A stretch of DNA of 64,000 bases from JACRCT01 sp036504155. Its GTDB lineage: Bacteria; Myxococcota; Myxococcia; Myxococcales; UBA5297. The DNA lies in contig DASXVQ010000196.1 of NCBI GenBank assembly GCA_036504155.1, forward strand, positions 17,554 to 81,553. Reading direction: 5' to 3'. A program made the translations under genes and the position numbers. The notes under the pieces were generated by a model. That model searched no databases. It was not told the origin of the DNA and saw only the letters and a program-made list of their open reading frames with translations. Within the stretch, counting starts at the first letter, position 1; the number at the start of each line of letters is the position of its first letter. Positions 15,184 to 24,758 of this stretch are shown in pieces.

Positions 15184-16347
15184 ATGCCGTCGCAGACTGA
15201 GGTGTTTGGCTTCGTCGTCGGCCTGCTGACCGCGATCGTGCTCCTGCCGGTGGCGGTGGTGGTCCTCTGGCCGCCGCGCCAGCGCATCCACACGCTGCCG
15301 GCGCCCCGCAAGAGCTCGTTCCACCGCGCCGAGGCCGCCGCCTGGCTCGAGCGCGAGGGCTTCGTGCGCCTGTGCGCCCAGCGGCACGGCTCGCGCCTGT
15401 CCGGCCTCAGGCCCATCGAGGTCTTCCACCACCCGGGCCTCGGCATCTTCGCCTTCCTGGGAGACGGGCCGACCGGGCGCCCTTCCGTTCGCCTGATGTC
15501 CCGCTGCAGCGACGGCCACGTCGTCGACACCATCGCCTCGCCCGAGGGCGACGAGCAGCCCGCCAACGAGCCCGACCGCGAGCAGGCCTTCGCCCGGCAC
15601 CAGGCGGACCTGGCCGCGGCGGCGGCGGCCGGCCACGGCCCGGCGCAGACGGCGGCCGATTCGGAGATCGCCCGGCAGCTCGCCGCGATGGTGGAGCTGG
15701 ACCCCACCAACATCGCCGAGCTCCGGACGCGGCTCGTCGTCGGGCAGGTCTTCCTCTGGCCCGCGCTCGGAGGCTTCGTCCTCGCGCTGACCAGCGGCTG
15801 GCCGTGGAAGTCCTGCGGCGACCTGCTCGGGCCCGGGTTCAGGGGCCTCTTCGTCCTGGCCCTGGCCTCCAACATCGCCTTCGAGCTGTGGTTCTGGCGG
15901 CCTTGGGCGAAGAAGGTGGTGGTCGTCCCCAACGAGAGCCCGCGGGTCCCCGGCACCTCGGCCGTCCGCCTGGACCTGGAGTCCGCCGGCTTCGTGCTGC
16001 TGGGCCAGAAGACCGAGCGCGCCCGCCGGGCCCCGCCGTGCGACGTGTACGCCCACGAGGCCGAGCGCGCCTGGGCCAACGTCAGCGCCGACCAGGCCCG
16101 GGGGATCTACGGCTACTTCCTGTCCACCTTCGCCAACGGCGCCTCGGTCATCACCTGGACCTGCCAGGTGCCACGCAAGGAAGGCCAGCTCACCGCGGGC
16201 TGGGGAGCCGGCTTCGCGAAGGCCTGGCAGGTCCACCGCGCCGCCGTGTCCCGGCTCGGCGACACGCACGGCGCGCTGGAGAGATGCCAGAGCGCCGAGG
16301 ACCGGGAGAAGGCGACCCTGGCCTATTACCGGGCCGGCTGGGCGTGA
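15184..16347 (+). CDS. Membrane protein of unknown function with two related halves
   Basis: 387 aa. One N-terminal membrane segment (about 7-29) is followed by a soluble domain, two more membrane segments (about 180-225) and a second soluble domain. The two soluble parts share a visible pattern: AAAWLEREGFVRLCAQ...VFHHPGLG...SVRLMSR against VRLDLESAGFVLLGQK...VYAHEAER...SVITWTC, and both end in a helix with FAxxHQ or FAKAWQ. I read this as an internal duplication. GGGGAGG lies ten nt upstream of the ATG. Family not recognised. Confidence 0.72.
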   Translation: MPSQTEVFGFVVGLLTAIVLLPVAVVVLWPPRQRIHTLPAPRKSSFHRAEAAAWLEREGFVRLCAQRHGSRLSGLRPIEVFHHPGLGIFAFLGDGPTGRPSVRLMSRCSDGHVVDTIASPEGDEQPANEPDREQAFARHQADLAAAAAAGHGPAQTAADSEIARQLAAMVELDPTNIAELRTRLVVGQVFLWPALGGFVLALTSGWPWKSCGDLLGPGFRGLFVLALASNIAFELWFWRPWAKKVVVVPNESPRVPGTSAVRLDLESAGFVLLGQKTERARRAPPCDVYAHEAERAWANVSADQARGIYGYFLSTFANGASVITWTCQVPRKEGQLTAGWGAGFAKAWQVHRAAVSRLGDTHGALERCQSAEDREKATLAYYRAGWA

Positions 16348-16587
16348 CGGTCGCTGCCAAGATGACCGGCTGACCGGTTGCCCGACCGGCTGCGGCACCT
16401 TGCCCCGGCACCCCGTCGGCCCCTGAATCCAGGCTGTTTACGGCAGCTTGCGTCGGCCGATCCGCCCCGGGCCCGGGTCCGGGACGAAGGTTGCGGGCCG
16501 CGGACTCCTTGTGGCTGGCATCGCCCCCAAACCTCTGCGAGGATCGTCGCTCGCCGGCCGGCGAGTTCGAGGGGAGGACGTAGTCCA

Positions 16588-19500
16588 GTGGCGCGCGAGC
16601 TTCCGAAGTCCCACCACCGCATCGCGAGCCTCGCCCTCGAGCTGCGCTTTGCGACCCCCGCCCAAGTGGCCAAGGCGCTCGAGGCCTGCGAGGAGGGCCG
16701 CGCCAAGGACCCCGCGGAGTTCATGGAGCGCGAGCGCGTCATCAGCGCCGCCCAGCGCTCGCAGCTCGAACTCAGGCTCAAGACCGCCTCCTCCTCCATG
16801 CCCAGGCCGCGCCAGGACCCCGAGTCGACCCTCATCGAGTCCGCCGAGCCGCCCCTCTCCCCTGGCACCAAGCGCCCGGCCACCGCCTCCGCCGCCCCGT
16901 CGGCGCCGCCCCAGCTGCCGCTGGTGGCGAAGGCCCCGCCGCCCATCGAGGACGACGTCGAGCCGACCCGCGCCGAGGTCCCCGGCGCGACGGGCGGCGG
17001 CGGCCCGGGCATCGCCTCGCCGCTGGCGCCCAACGCCACCCTCGACGGCAAGGCCGGCCACCGCAGCACCCGCGGCAACCAGGCGATCAACCGAATCGCC
17101 GAGCGCGAAGAGGAAGCCGGCGGCGACCTCTTGGCCCCCGAGGCCCCCGGCCGGTACACCTTCGTGCGCGTGCACGCCTCCGGCGGCCAGGCCAAGGTCC
17201 TGCTCTGCCGCGACGAGCATGTCGGCCGCGACGTCGCCATCAAGGAGATCCACCCCGACCAGGCCGACGCCGACCCGATGACCAGCCGCTCCACCAGCGT
17301 CGAGGCCCAGCGCCTCCTGCGCGAGGCGCGCGTCACCGGCCAGCTCGAGCACCCCAACATCGTCCCGGTCTACGACCTGGGCCGGCGCAAGGACGGCGCG
17401 CTCTACTACTCGATGCGCTTCGTGCGCGGGGTGACGCTCTCCGAGAAGCTGCGGGCCTGCAAGACGCTGCAGGAGCGGCTGCGCCTGCTGCGGCCCTTCA
17501 TGGACATCTGCTCGGCGGTCGCCTACGCGCACAGCCGCGGCGTCATCCACCGGGACTTGAAGCCCAGCAACGCCATGGTCGGCGAGTTCGGCGAGACGGT
17601 GCTGCTCGACTGGGGCATCGCCAAGGTGCGCGGCAAGCGCGACATCCGCGCGGTGGACATCGCCAACGAGCAGAAGCTGATGGCGGAGTACGCCGTCGCC
17701 GAGACCGTGGACGGGGCGGCCATCGGCACCCCGGCGTACATGAGCCCGGAGCAGGCCGCCGGCAAGGTCGACGAGATCGACGAGCGCAGCGACGTCTGGG
17801 GCCTGGGCGCCATCCTCTACCAGATCCTCACCGGCAGCCCGCCCAACACCGGCAAGACCCAGGCCGAGCTCTTCACCGCGGTGCTGGCCGGCCACGTGCG
17901 CCCGGTGCTCGACGTCTGCCGGGAGGCGCCGCCGGAGCTGGCCGCCATCTGCGAGAAGGCGCTGCGCAAGGAGAAGACGCGCCGCTACAAGACCGCCAAG
18001 GACATCGCCGACGAGGTCGAGACCTACCTCACCGGCGGCCGCGTCACCGCCTACCGCTACAGCTCGTGGGAGCTGTTGCGCCGCTTCGCCGAGCAGAACA
18101 AGAAGACCATGGCCGCGGTGGGCCTGGTGCTGCTGGCCATCGTCGGCGCGCTCATCGCGGTGACCATCGCCCTGGGGCGGGAGAGCGTGGCCCGCGCCGA
18201 GGCCAAGCGCGAGAGCCTGATCGCCCACTTCAACCTGGCCGAGGCCCGGGTGAAGGCGGCGGACCAGCAGCGCGAGGACTTCCGCTTCGCCTCCGCCGCC
18301 GGGCTGGCCGCCGAGTCGCTGCTCAACAACCCGGCGCACCCCCGGGGCTCCTTCTACTCCGCCGACTTCGCCCAGAAGCACGCCGACGCGCGCCAGCTGC
18401 TGGTCAAGGCCGCCTCGACCATCTACCAGACGCGGCAGAACTCGCTGGTGGACCTGGCCGCGACCTTCAAGCTCGAGGAGGCGCTCACCCAGGTGGCCTA
18501 CTCCGCCGACGGCAAGCGGCTGGCGGTGGGCAGCTACGACGGCAAGGTGCGCATCTTCGACGTCGAGGCGAAGGAGCTGTGGAAGACCCTCGAGGGCCAC
18601 AAGGACCGCGTCTACACCATCGCCTGGTCCGCCGACGGCAGGATGCTGGCCAGCGCCGGGCGCGACCGCCGGGTGATCCTCTGGGACCCGCAGACCGGCT
18701 CGCAGATCAAGTCGCTGGAGGGCCACGAGAACCTGGTCTACCAGGTGGCCTTCTCGCCGGACGCGACGCTCCTCGCCTCCGCCAGCTGGGACCGCACGCT
18801 GCGCCTGTGGGACGTGGCCACCGGCGAGACGCTGCGGACCCTGACGCACGACGACCAGGTGCTGGCGGTGGCCTTCTCGCCCGACGGGAAGCTGCTCGCC
18901 AGCGGCGGGCAGGACCGCCTGCTGCGCGTCTGGCGGCTGCCGGGGCTCGAGCCGGTGCTCACCCTGGCGGCCTACGCGGCCGAGGTCCGCGCCCTGGCCT
19001 TCTCCCCCGACGGCCGGTCGCTGGCCACCGGCAGCGGCGAGCGGTCCATCCGCGTCTTCCAGCCGGAGACCGGCAAGCCCCTGCAGACGCTGGAGGTCAG
19101 CCAGGGCGTGGGCGGCATCTGGACGCTCGCCTACTCGCCCGACGGCCGCTACCTCGTCTCCGGCAGCTTCGACAAGACCGTGCGCCTGTGGGACGCGCGC
19201 GGCGGCAGCGCGCTGGCGACCCTGGAGGCGCACCAGGGCACGGCCTACGGCGTGGCCTTCTCCCCCACCGGCGACACCATGGCCAGCGCCGGCCAGGACC
19301 GCCAGCTCAAGCTGTGGCACCTGCGCTCCGCCGACCGCCACACGCTGACCGGGCACACCGCGGGCGTGCTGGGCGTCGCCTTCTCGCCGCTGGGCAAGCT
19401 CCTGGCCTCGGGCGGCAACGACAAGGTGGTGCGCATCTTCGACACCACCACCGGGCAGGCGCTGACGACGCTGGTGGGGCACAACAACGCGGTGCTGCGG

Positions 19501-20277
19501 CTGTCGTTCAGCAAGACCGGCACGCTGCTCGCCTCGGCGGCGCGCGAGCGCAAGGTCATCATCTGGGACCTCAAGGAAGGCCGGGCGCTGCACCGGCTGG
19601 AGCAGCCCCAGGAGATCTACGACGTCGCCTTCTCGCCGGACGGGAACCTGCTGGCCACCGCCGGCGTGGACAAGGGCGTGCGGCTGTACGACGCGGCCCG
19701 CGGCGCGCCGCACGGCGTGCTCGAGGGCCACGAGGCGCAGCTGACCTCGGTGGTCTTCTCTCCCGACGGCAAGCTCCTGGCGTCCGGCAGCTTCGACAAG
19801 ACCATCCGCATCTGGGACGTCGCCGCGAGCAAGTGCATCGCCGTGCTCAAGGGCCACAACGACTGGGTGTGGTCCCTGTCCTTCAGCGCCGACGGGACGC
19901 GGCTGGCGAGCGCCGGCAAGGACGGGGTGGCCATCGTCTGGGACGCCAAGTCCTGGAAGGAGCAGACGCGGCTGGTGGGCCACGGCCAGTGGGTGAACAG
20001 CGCGCGGTTCTCGCCCGACGGCAAGCTGGTGGTGACCGGCGCCGACGACGGCACGGCGCGGGTCTGGGACGCCGCCAGCGGCGAGGTGAAGCTCATCCTG
20101 CACGCCGCCCGCGAGATCTCCGGCGCGGACTTCTCGCCCGACGGCCGGATGATCGCCCTGGGCGACAACAACACCGTGCGGCTCTACCCGGTCGACTTCT
20201 CGGTGCTGGACTCCGAGCCGCAGATCCTCCTCGAGGAGGCTCGGGCGGCGGGCTACCGGCCGGAAGCGGTGCGCTGA
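16588..20277 (+). CDS. Ser/Thr protein kinase with transmembrane helix and 14 WD40 repeats
   Basis: 1229 aa from the GTG at 16588 (GGGGAGG upstream). Residues 1-185 are helical then Pro/Ala-rich. The kinase domain (about 188-480) has VAIK (Lys219), HRDLKPSN (Asp323), DWG in place of DFG (Asp341) and GTPAYMSPEQ. The Gly-rich loop is degenerate (ASGGQAKV). A membrane helix lies at about 507-530, then a helical linker and, from about 631, fourteen WD40 repeats such as FSPDGKLLASGSFDKTIRIW. This equals two seven-bladed propellers. The kinase lies in the cytosol and the propellers on the far side of the membrane if there is one crossing. Likely an envelope sensor; ligand and targets unknown. Confidence 0.92.
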   Translation: MARELPKSHHRIASLALELRFATPAQVAKALEACEEGRAKDPAEFMERERVISAAQRSQLELRLKTASSSMPRPRQDPESTLIESAEPPLSPGTKRPATASAAPSAPPQLPLVAKAPPPIEDDVEPTRAEVPGATGGGGPGIASPLAPNATLDGKAGHRSTRGNQAINRIAEREEEAGGDLLAPEAPGRYTFVRVHASGGQAKVLLCRDEHVGRDVAIKEIHPDQADADPMTSRSTSVEAQRLLREARVTGQLEHPNIVPVYDLGRRKDGALYYSMRFVRGVTLSEKLRACKTLQERLRLLRPFMDICSAVAYAHSRGVIHRDLKPSNAMVGEFGETVLLDWGIAKVRGKRDIRAVDIANEQKLMAEYAVAETVDGAAIGTPAYMSPEQAAGKVDEIDERSDVWGLGAILYQILTGSPPNTGKTQAELFTAVLAGHVRPVLDVCREAPPELAAICEKALRKEKTRRYKTAKDIADEVETYLTGGRVTAYRYSSWELLRRFAEQNKKTMAAVGLVLLAIVGALIAVTIALGRESVARAEAKRESLIAHFNLAEARVKAADQQREDFRFASAAGLAAESLLNNPAHPRGSFYSADFAQKHADARQLLVKAASTIYQTRQNSLVDLAATFKLEEALTQVAYSADGKRLAVGSYDGKVRIFDVEAKELWKTLEGHKDRVYTIAWSADGRMLASAGRDRRVILWDPQTGSQIKSLEGHENLVYQVAFSPDATLLASASWDRTLRLWDVATGETLRTLTHDDQVLAVAFSPDGKLLASGGQDRLLRVWRLPGLEPVLTLAAYAAEVRALAFSPDGRSLATGSGERSIRVFQPETGKPLQTLEVSQGVGGIWTLAYSPDGRYLVSGSFDKTVRLWDARGGSALATLEAHQGTAYGVAFSPTGDTMASAGQDRQLKLWHLRSADRHTLTGHTAGVLGVAFSPLGKLLASGGNDKVVRIFDTTTGQALTTLVGHNNAVLRLSFSKTGTLLASAARERKVIIWDLKEGRALHRLEQPQEIYDVAFSPDGNLLATAGVDKGVRLYDAARGAPHGVLEGHEAQLTSVVFSPDGKLLASGSFDKTIRIWDVAASKCIAVLKGHNDWVWSLSFSADGTRLASAGKDGVAIVWDAKSWKEQTRLVGHGQWVNSARFSPDGKLVVTGADDGTARVWDAASGEVKLILHAAREISGADFSPDGRMIALGDNNTVRLYPVDFSVLDSEPQILLEEARAAGYRPEAVR

Positions 20278-20351
20278 GGGCGGCCTTCGCAGGGGACCCT
20301 CACCCCCGGGGCCTTGGCGCGGGCCGGCGCCTCTCGTAACTGACACTGGCG

Positions 20352-20849
20352 ATGAAGCCGTTCGAGCACACCGTGGTGCGCACGGTCGGGGTTCCCCCCG
20401 ACGCCGCGTTCGCCTGGCTGACCGACTACCGCGAGGACGACGCGCGGTGGATCTTCGGCGACGAGAAGGGGAGGCGGTCGTTCGAGCGCCGGGACGCCCG
20501 GACGATCGCCGTGAACAGCGTCGCCAAGTTCGCCGGGATCCGCTCCAAGCTGGACGCCCTGGTCCGGCTCGCTCCGCCGCACGTCTGGCGCGCCCACGGC
20601 CAGGTGCGCTGCCTGGGCGTCCGGGTGCTCGCGGTGGACGCCCAGTGGGAGGTCGAGGAGCGCTCCAGCGACGGCGCCATCCTCACCGCGAGGTTCCGCC
20701 TGCACCCCCTGAACGTCGCGGCGCGGGCGTTCCTGACGCTGTGGGGATCGCGGATCCGCAAGGCCTTCGAGGATTCCTACGACCAGATCGCCGAGGCCGT
20801 CACCGCCGCGGCCGCCCTCCCTTTGGCTCCGGCCAAGTCCACCCCGTAG
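20352..20849 (+). CDS. SRPBCC-superfamily protein
   Basis: 165 aa. The N-terminal VVRTVGVPPDAAFAWLTDYRED and the long C-terminal helix (IRKAFEDSYDQIAEAVTAA) frame a helix-grip fold typical of polyketide cyclase/START-like proteins, which bind hydrophobic ligands. There is no signal peptide. It starts 74 nt behind the kinase gene with a poor ribosome site; it may belong to the same transcript. No ligand can be named. Confidence 0.72.
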   Translation: MKPFEHTVVRTVGVPPDAAFAWLTDYREDDARWIFGDEKGRRSFERRDARTIAVNSVAKFAGIRSKLDALVRLAPPHVWRAHGQVRCLGVRVLAVDAQWEVEERSSDGAILTARFRLHPLNVAARAFLTLWGSRIRKAFEDSYDQIAEAVTAAAALPLAPAKSTP

Positions 20850-20935
20850 TCCCGCCTTTTTCGGCCGGCCCGCAACTGCTTCGCGGAGTCGGTGTTCGAT
20901 CCTCCAGACGGCGCAAACCCTCGAGGAGGAAGGCC

Positions 20936-21250
20936 ATGAAGCGGACCCTGACGATGGTGGCAGTGGCGATGGGCATCCTGACCGCGGCTCCGGCCTTCGC
21001 GGCCCGCGCGGACGAGCGGCAGGCGAACCAGGAGGCGCGCATCCGCGAGGGCGTGCAGTCCGGCGAGCTGACCCGCCGCGAAGCCGCCCGCCTCGAGCGC
21101 AAGCACCACCGGCTGCAGCACGAGATCCGCCGCGACCGCCGCGACGACGGCCGGCTCACCCGCGGCGAGAAGCGCCGCCTCGAGCGCCAGCAGAACCGCC
21201 TGAGCCGCCAGATCGGCCGGGAGAAGCACGACGCGCAGGAGCGCCGGTAA
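20936..21250 (+). CDS. Small basic periplasmic protein with paired Arg-rich helices
   Basis: 104 aa with a cleavable signal peptide (MKRTLTMVAVAMGILTAAPAF, cleavage near AFA). The mature part is very rich in Arg, Glu and Gln and repeats one pattern: REGVQSGELTRREAARLERKHHRL and RDDGRLTRGEKRRLERQQNRLSRQI. Small exported proteins with this pattern are widespread and of unknown function; the D-G-x-L-T spacing recalls a calcium-binding EF-hand-like turn. GAGGAGGA before the ATG is a strong start signal. Monocistronic. Confidence 0.8.
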   Translation: MKRTLTMVAVAMGILTAAPAFAARADERQANQEARIREGVQSGELTRREAARLERKHHRLQHEIRRDRRDDGRLTRGEKRRLERQQNRLSRQIGREKHDAQERR

Positions 21251-21349
21251 ACCCACCCGAGCCAGGGGCGGCCGGCATCCGCATCGGTCGTCAGTCTATG
21301 GAGTCGGGCGCGGGCGGCCTGCCTAGGAGCAGACCGCCCGCAGCCGTTT

Positions 21350-22405
21350 TCAGCGCTGGCGCCGCCGCCGCAGGAGCACGCCAAGCGCCGCCACCGCCAG
21401 CGAGGCGAACGCGCCCCCGGGCACGCTGCTGCACCCGGCGGTCTCCTCCACGCCTTGCGGCAGGCTCGTCTGCCCCAGGCCCGCGTCACTCCCGATCGCA
21501 GCGGGCGGCGGCGGCGTCACCGTCGCGGTCGCATCCGCACCGGCGGGAAGCGTCGCGTCCGTTCCCGGCACCTCCACCGCCGTGGCGGCATCGGGCCCGG
21601 GTCCGGGTGCTACCTGCGCGTCGGTCCCTGCGGGTTCCGCCGGGCTCCCGGCATCCGCAGCGGCCATCGGCGTCCCGGCATCGGCACCCGCGGGCGCCGC
21701 CGGCTCCACGTCGGCGCGCGTCGTCCCGACGACCATCCCGTCGTGGAAGAGCGAGGCCGTCGAGGCGATGGTGTCGTCCCGGTAGAGCCCCTGCTTCAGA
21801 TAGTTGGTCTGCCCGGCGAACTGGGTGGACGTGAAGGTCTTGGGCAGCGCCAGCACGCCGTCGTACCAGAGCTCCACGAAGCCCACCGACGCGTCGGGCG
21901 ACCACTTCACGTGGAAGAGGAAGTCGTGCCAGAGCCCGCGCGCCAAGGGCGTCGTCCACACCACCTCGGTGTTGGCCAGCATCCGCACCGTCTCGCCGCG
22001 CACCGAGAAGACCATCGGCGGGGAGCCGTCGCTGCCGCTGTGGTGCCACTGCGTGAAGATCTGCCAGGGCGCGTCGCTGGGGTAGTCCGCCGGCCACATC
22101 GTCTGCCAGCGGTACCAGCGCTCGGAGCCTTCCGGCTCGTACGACAGGTAGACCAGCTCGTTGCGGTTGCCGGAGGCGCCGATCGGGTTGTCGCCCTGGC
22201 GCACCGTCACCTTCAGCGCGTACCGGCCCTGCGTCACCGGCGAGGTGACCACCTGCAGCCGGTCGTCCGAGACCAGCTGCGCCTTGGACCACTGCGACCA
22301 GTCGCCCGTCTCGTAGTCCCCGCGCCAGACCACCGAGGCCTGGGCCGAAGCCGACGACAGCACGACCGAGACCACTGCGACCGACCACCTGGCGAGTCTG
22401 CCCAT
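21350..22405 (-). CDS. Secreted polysaccharide lyase-like protein with MYXO-CTERM-like anchor
   Basis: 351 aa. Signal peptide (residues 1-23, cleavage near AQAS). The catalytic-type domain (about 25-235, with VVWRGDYETGDWSQW, QIFTQWHH, LWHDFLFHVKWS) resembles the jelly-roll heparin lyase I/alginate lyase group. A low-complexity linker of Ala/Asp/Pro/Thr follows (236-322). The C-terminus has a GC motif (AGCSSVPGG), a hydrophobic helix and RRRRQR, the tripartite layout of MYXO-CTERM sorting signals, in which the Cys is the processing site. Predicted to be exported and displayed on the cell surface to bind or cut a glycan. The strong GGAGGACGA precedes the ATG. Confidence 0.82.
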   Translation of the reverse strand: MGRLARWSVAVVSVVLSSASAQASVVWRGDYETGDWSQWSKAQLVSDDRLQVVTSPVTQGRYALKVTVRQGDNPIGASGNRNELVYLSYEPEGSERWYRWQTMWPADYPSDAPWQIFTQWHHSGSDGSPPMVFSVRGETVRMLANTEVVWTTPLARGLWHDFLFHVKWSPDASVGFVELWYDGVLALPKTFTSTQFAGQTNYLKQGLYRDDTIASTASLFHDGMVVGTTRADVEPAAPAGADAGTPMAAADAGSPAEPAGTDAQVAPGPGPDAATAVEVPGTDATLPAGADATATVTPPPPAAIGSDAGLGQTSLPQGVEETAGCSSVPGGAFASLAVAALGVLLRRRRQR

Positions 22406-22595
22406 TCGTCCTCCTCCAGCCCGCGGGCGGGGACGGCGGACTAGGCAAGGCGCGGGCCAGGAGGCGTCCGGCAGTGGACACGGGGCTGCAGGCGGCGATT
22501 CGCCCTGAAGCGAGCCAGCCACGGCTGTGGCCTCGCGGCTACCGGAGCGAAACGCCGCAGGCTCGGAGAGCGGGAGGGCGAGGAGAGCGCATCGA

Positions 22596-24713
22596 CTACT
22601 TCGCCACGGCAGGCGGCTGCGCCTCCGCGCGCACCTTCTCGTAGACGCCGATGAGCGGCGCGCCGCCCTCCCCGCCGGCGCGGACCTCCCCGACCTTCTT
22701 CCAGCCCACGGGCTCGGCCGGGTACTGGAAGTACGAGTGCACCAGGTAGTCGGCGTCCTCGCCGGCGGCCTTGAGGTCTGGCCGCAGCTCCGGGAAGGCG
22801 GGCTGGCCCTTGATCCAGACCTTGGCGCCGGGCCGCGCGAGCCGGTTCACCACGCGCGCCGCCTCGAACTCGCCCTCACCCCACCACGGCACCTCGAGCC
22901 ACTTCTTCCGCGCCACCGCGCCGACGCCGCCGGTCCACTCGCTGAAGTAGTCGAGCTCGTAGGGGTGGATTCGCGCCGAGGAGAAGGCCAGGTAGAGGGC
23001 CAGGGCCACCTGCGGGAAGTAGGGCGACCAGACGACCGGCCGCGCCCGCTCCGCGACGAACCTGCCCAGCGCGTCCAGCCCCCACGCCGCGGCGAAGGCC
23101 AGCGCCGGGAAGGCCGGGAAGACGTAGCGCGCCGAGTCCTGCCGGAAGGGCACGAAGGACTGGCCGAAGGGCAGCACCAGCCAGCAGAGGATCAGCAGAT
23201 CGGTCGTCGAGCGGCGCCGCGCGGCGGTCAGGACCCAGGGCAGCGCCAGCAGCAGCAGGCCCAGCGGGTTGACCGCGAGGAAGACGAACGGGTGGTACCA
23301 GACCGGCGGCTTGCACAGCTTGCCCAGGAAGAACTCGTCGGGCTCGTACTCGCGCTTGAAGATCGACGAGGCGTGCGAGAGCGGGTCGTTCCACAGCGAC
23401 GGCCAGAGCGCGAAGAGCACCCCCAGCGCCACCGCCGCGCCGGCGAAGGACCAGAAGAACTTGAGGAAGCGCCGCGGCTCGCGGACCAGCCGCGGCAGGC
23501 CCATGACGGCGACCACCAGCGCGAACCAGACCCCGGTGGAGCGCACGCCCAGGTTCAGCACCGAGGCGAAGCCCCACAGCGCGTGGTGCCAGCCGGAGCC
23601 TTCGACGAACCCGACGATGAGGAAGTACGCCGAGAGCGCGAACAGCAGCCCGGCAGCCGACTCCAGCCCGACGATCCAGCCCTGGGAGAGGAAGAACGGC
23701 GTCAGCGCCAGGGCGACCGCCGCGCCGATGCCGACCTCCAGCGAGACGAAGCGCCGGCCGAGCAGCAGCAGCACCAGGCAGGTCAGGGCCTGCATCAGCG
23801 CGCTGAGCCGCTTGGCGCCGCCCATCCCGTCCGCCGCGCCGCCCAGCCCGTAGACCCACTTGGCGAACGGCGGGTGCTCCTCGTGCCACGAGAAGGCGCC
23901 CGACGAGAAGTCGCCCAACTGGACGTTGCGCACGTAGTTGAGCCCGCCGGCGAAGTAGGCGAACTCGTCGTAGTGGATGTCGGTCTCGTCCACCGGCCGC
24001 AGCCGCGCGCCGAGCGCGATGGCCAGGACCACCACGGCGGCGATCCACTCGCGGCGCGTGAAGACCGGCTTGCCCTTGCGCAGCGCCCAGGCCCGCGCGA
24101 GCAGCGCGATTCCCAAGCCCAGCAGCGCGAGCGAGGCCGCGAAGAGCCAGGAGCGCAGCGAGCTCTTCGTTCCCAGCGCCGCCTGCGCCGCGTCGCGGGT
24201 CGGCCAAGCCAGCTCCCGGTCGAACGGCCGCATCTCGGTGCCGTTCGGGCCGATCATCCGCAGCCAGTAGAAGCGCAGGTACCTCGCCCCGCCGTCCGCG
24301 CGCAGCCGGACCTTGACCTCGTGCACGCCGGCGTCGAGGTCGAACCGCCCGGGCGTGACCGAGCCGTCGCGCACGCCGGTCGCGGAGACCCTGGAGACCC
24401 CGTCGACGAACACCTCGGCCTCGCCGATGGAACGCACGGCCACCTGGTAGGGGCCTCGCTTCTCGACGGGCACGTAGGCCTTCCACTCGGCGGAGAAGGC
24501 GGGGGCTTCCTTCGCGCGGCGCTCGAACGGCTCGCGCACCAGGCTGATCGACGAGGGCTCGCCTTCCCACTTGGCGTTCTCGAAGCGCCGGACCACGAAC
24601 CCGTGCCCGGCGGGCGCCCAGAGGAGCCAGGCGTAGGTCGCCAGGCCCAGCGCCACGAGCAGGCCTCCGGCGAGGGCGGTCCTTTTCGCGGAGGTGGCGG
24701 AGGGCGAGGTCAT
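22596..24713 (-). CDS. GT-C fold glycosyltransferase, PMT/ArnT-like
   Basis: 705 aa. One N-terminal membrane helix, a soluble periplasmic segment (about 40-185) with a beta-sandwich look (PYQVAVRSIGEAEVFVDG), then about ten helices. The first loop holds DETDIHYDEFAYF (about 248-260), whose acidic pair matches the catalytic Asp/Glu of mannosyl- and arabinosyl-transferases using polyprenyl-phosphate sugars. Expected to move a sugar from a lipid carrier onto a protein or lipid on the outer face of the inner membrane. The ATG at 24713 was preferred over a TTG five codons upstream. Acceptor unknown. Confidence 0.82.
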   Translation of the reverse strand: MTSPSATSAKRTALAGGLLVALGLATYAWLLWAPAGHGFVVRRFENAKWEGEPSSISLVREPFERRAKEAPAFSAEWKAYVPVEKRGPYQVAVRSIGEAEVFVDGVSRVSATGVRDGSVTPGRFDLDAGVHEVKVRLRADGGARYLRFYWLRMIGPNGTEMRPFDRELAWPTRDAAQAALGTKSSLRSWLFAASLALLGLGIALLARAWALRKGKPVFTRREWIAAVVVLAIALGARLRPVDETDIHYDEFAYFAGGLNYVRNVQLGDFSSGAFSWHEEHPPFAKWVYGLGGAADGMGGAKRLSALMQALTCLVLLLLGRRFVSLEVGIGAAVALALTPFFLSQGWIVGLESAAGLLFALSAYFLIVGFVEGSGWHHALWGFASVLNLGVRSTGVWFALVVAVMGLPRLVREPRRFLKFFWSFAGAAVALGVLFALWPSLWNDPLSHASSIFKREYEPDEFFLGKLCKPPVWYHPFVFLAVNPLGLLLLALPWVLTAARRRSTTDLLILCWLVLPFGQSFVPFRQDSARYVFPAFPALAFAAAWGLDALGRFVAERARPVVWSPYFPQVALALYLAFSSARIHPYELDYFSEWTGGVGAVARKKWLEVPWWGEGEFEAARVVNRLARPGAKVWIKGQPAFPELRPDLKAAGEDADYLVHSYFQYPAEPVGWKKVGEVRAGGEGGAPLIGVYEKVRAEAQPPAVAK

Positions 24714-24758
24714 CGGCTGGCTGGCCAAGGTGCCTGGGCCCAGACGCGCAGTCCAGAG

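Noticed and set aside
16438..20346. A 1300-codon open frame on the minus strand opposite the kinase-WD40 gene, and similar long antisense frames at 25426-28215, 29566-33006, 47679-51509 and 55056-58250
   Set aside because: In DNA this GC-rich, stop codons are rare in the mirror frames. These translations are low-complexity Arg/Gly/Ala/Asp sequences without motifs, while the opposite strands carry clear domains.
20893..20920. tRNA-like T-arm (GTGTTCGATCC) before the small basic protein
   Set aside because: No acceptor stem, anticodon arm or CCA end can be drawn around it.
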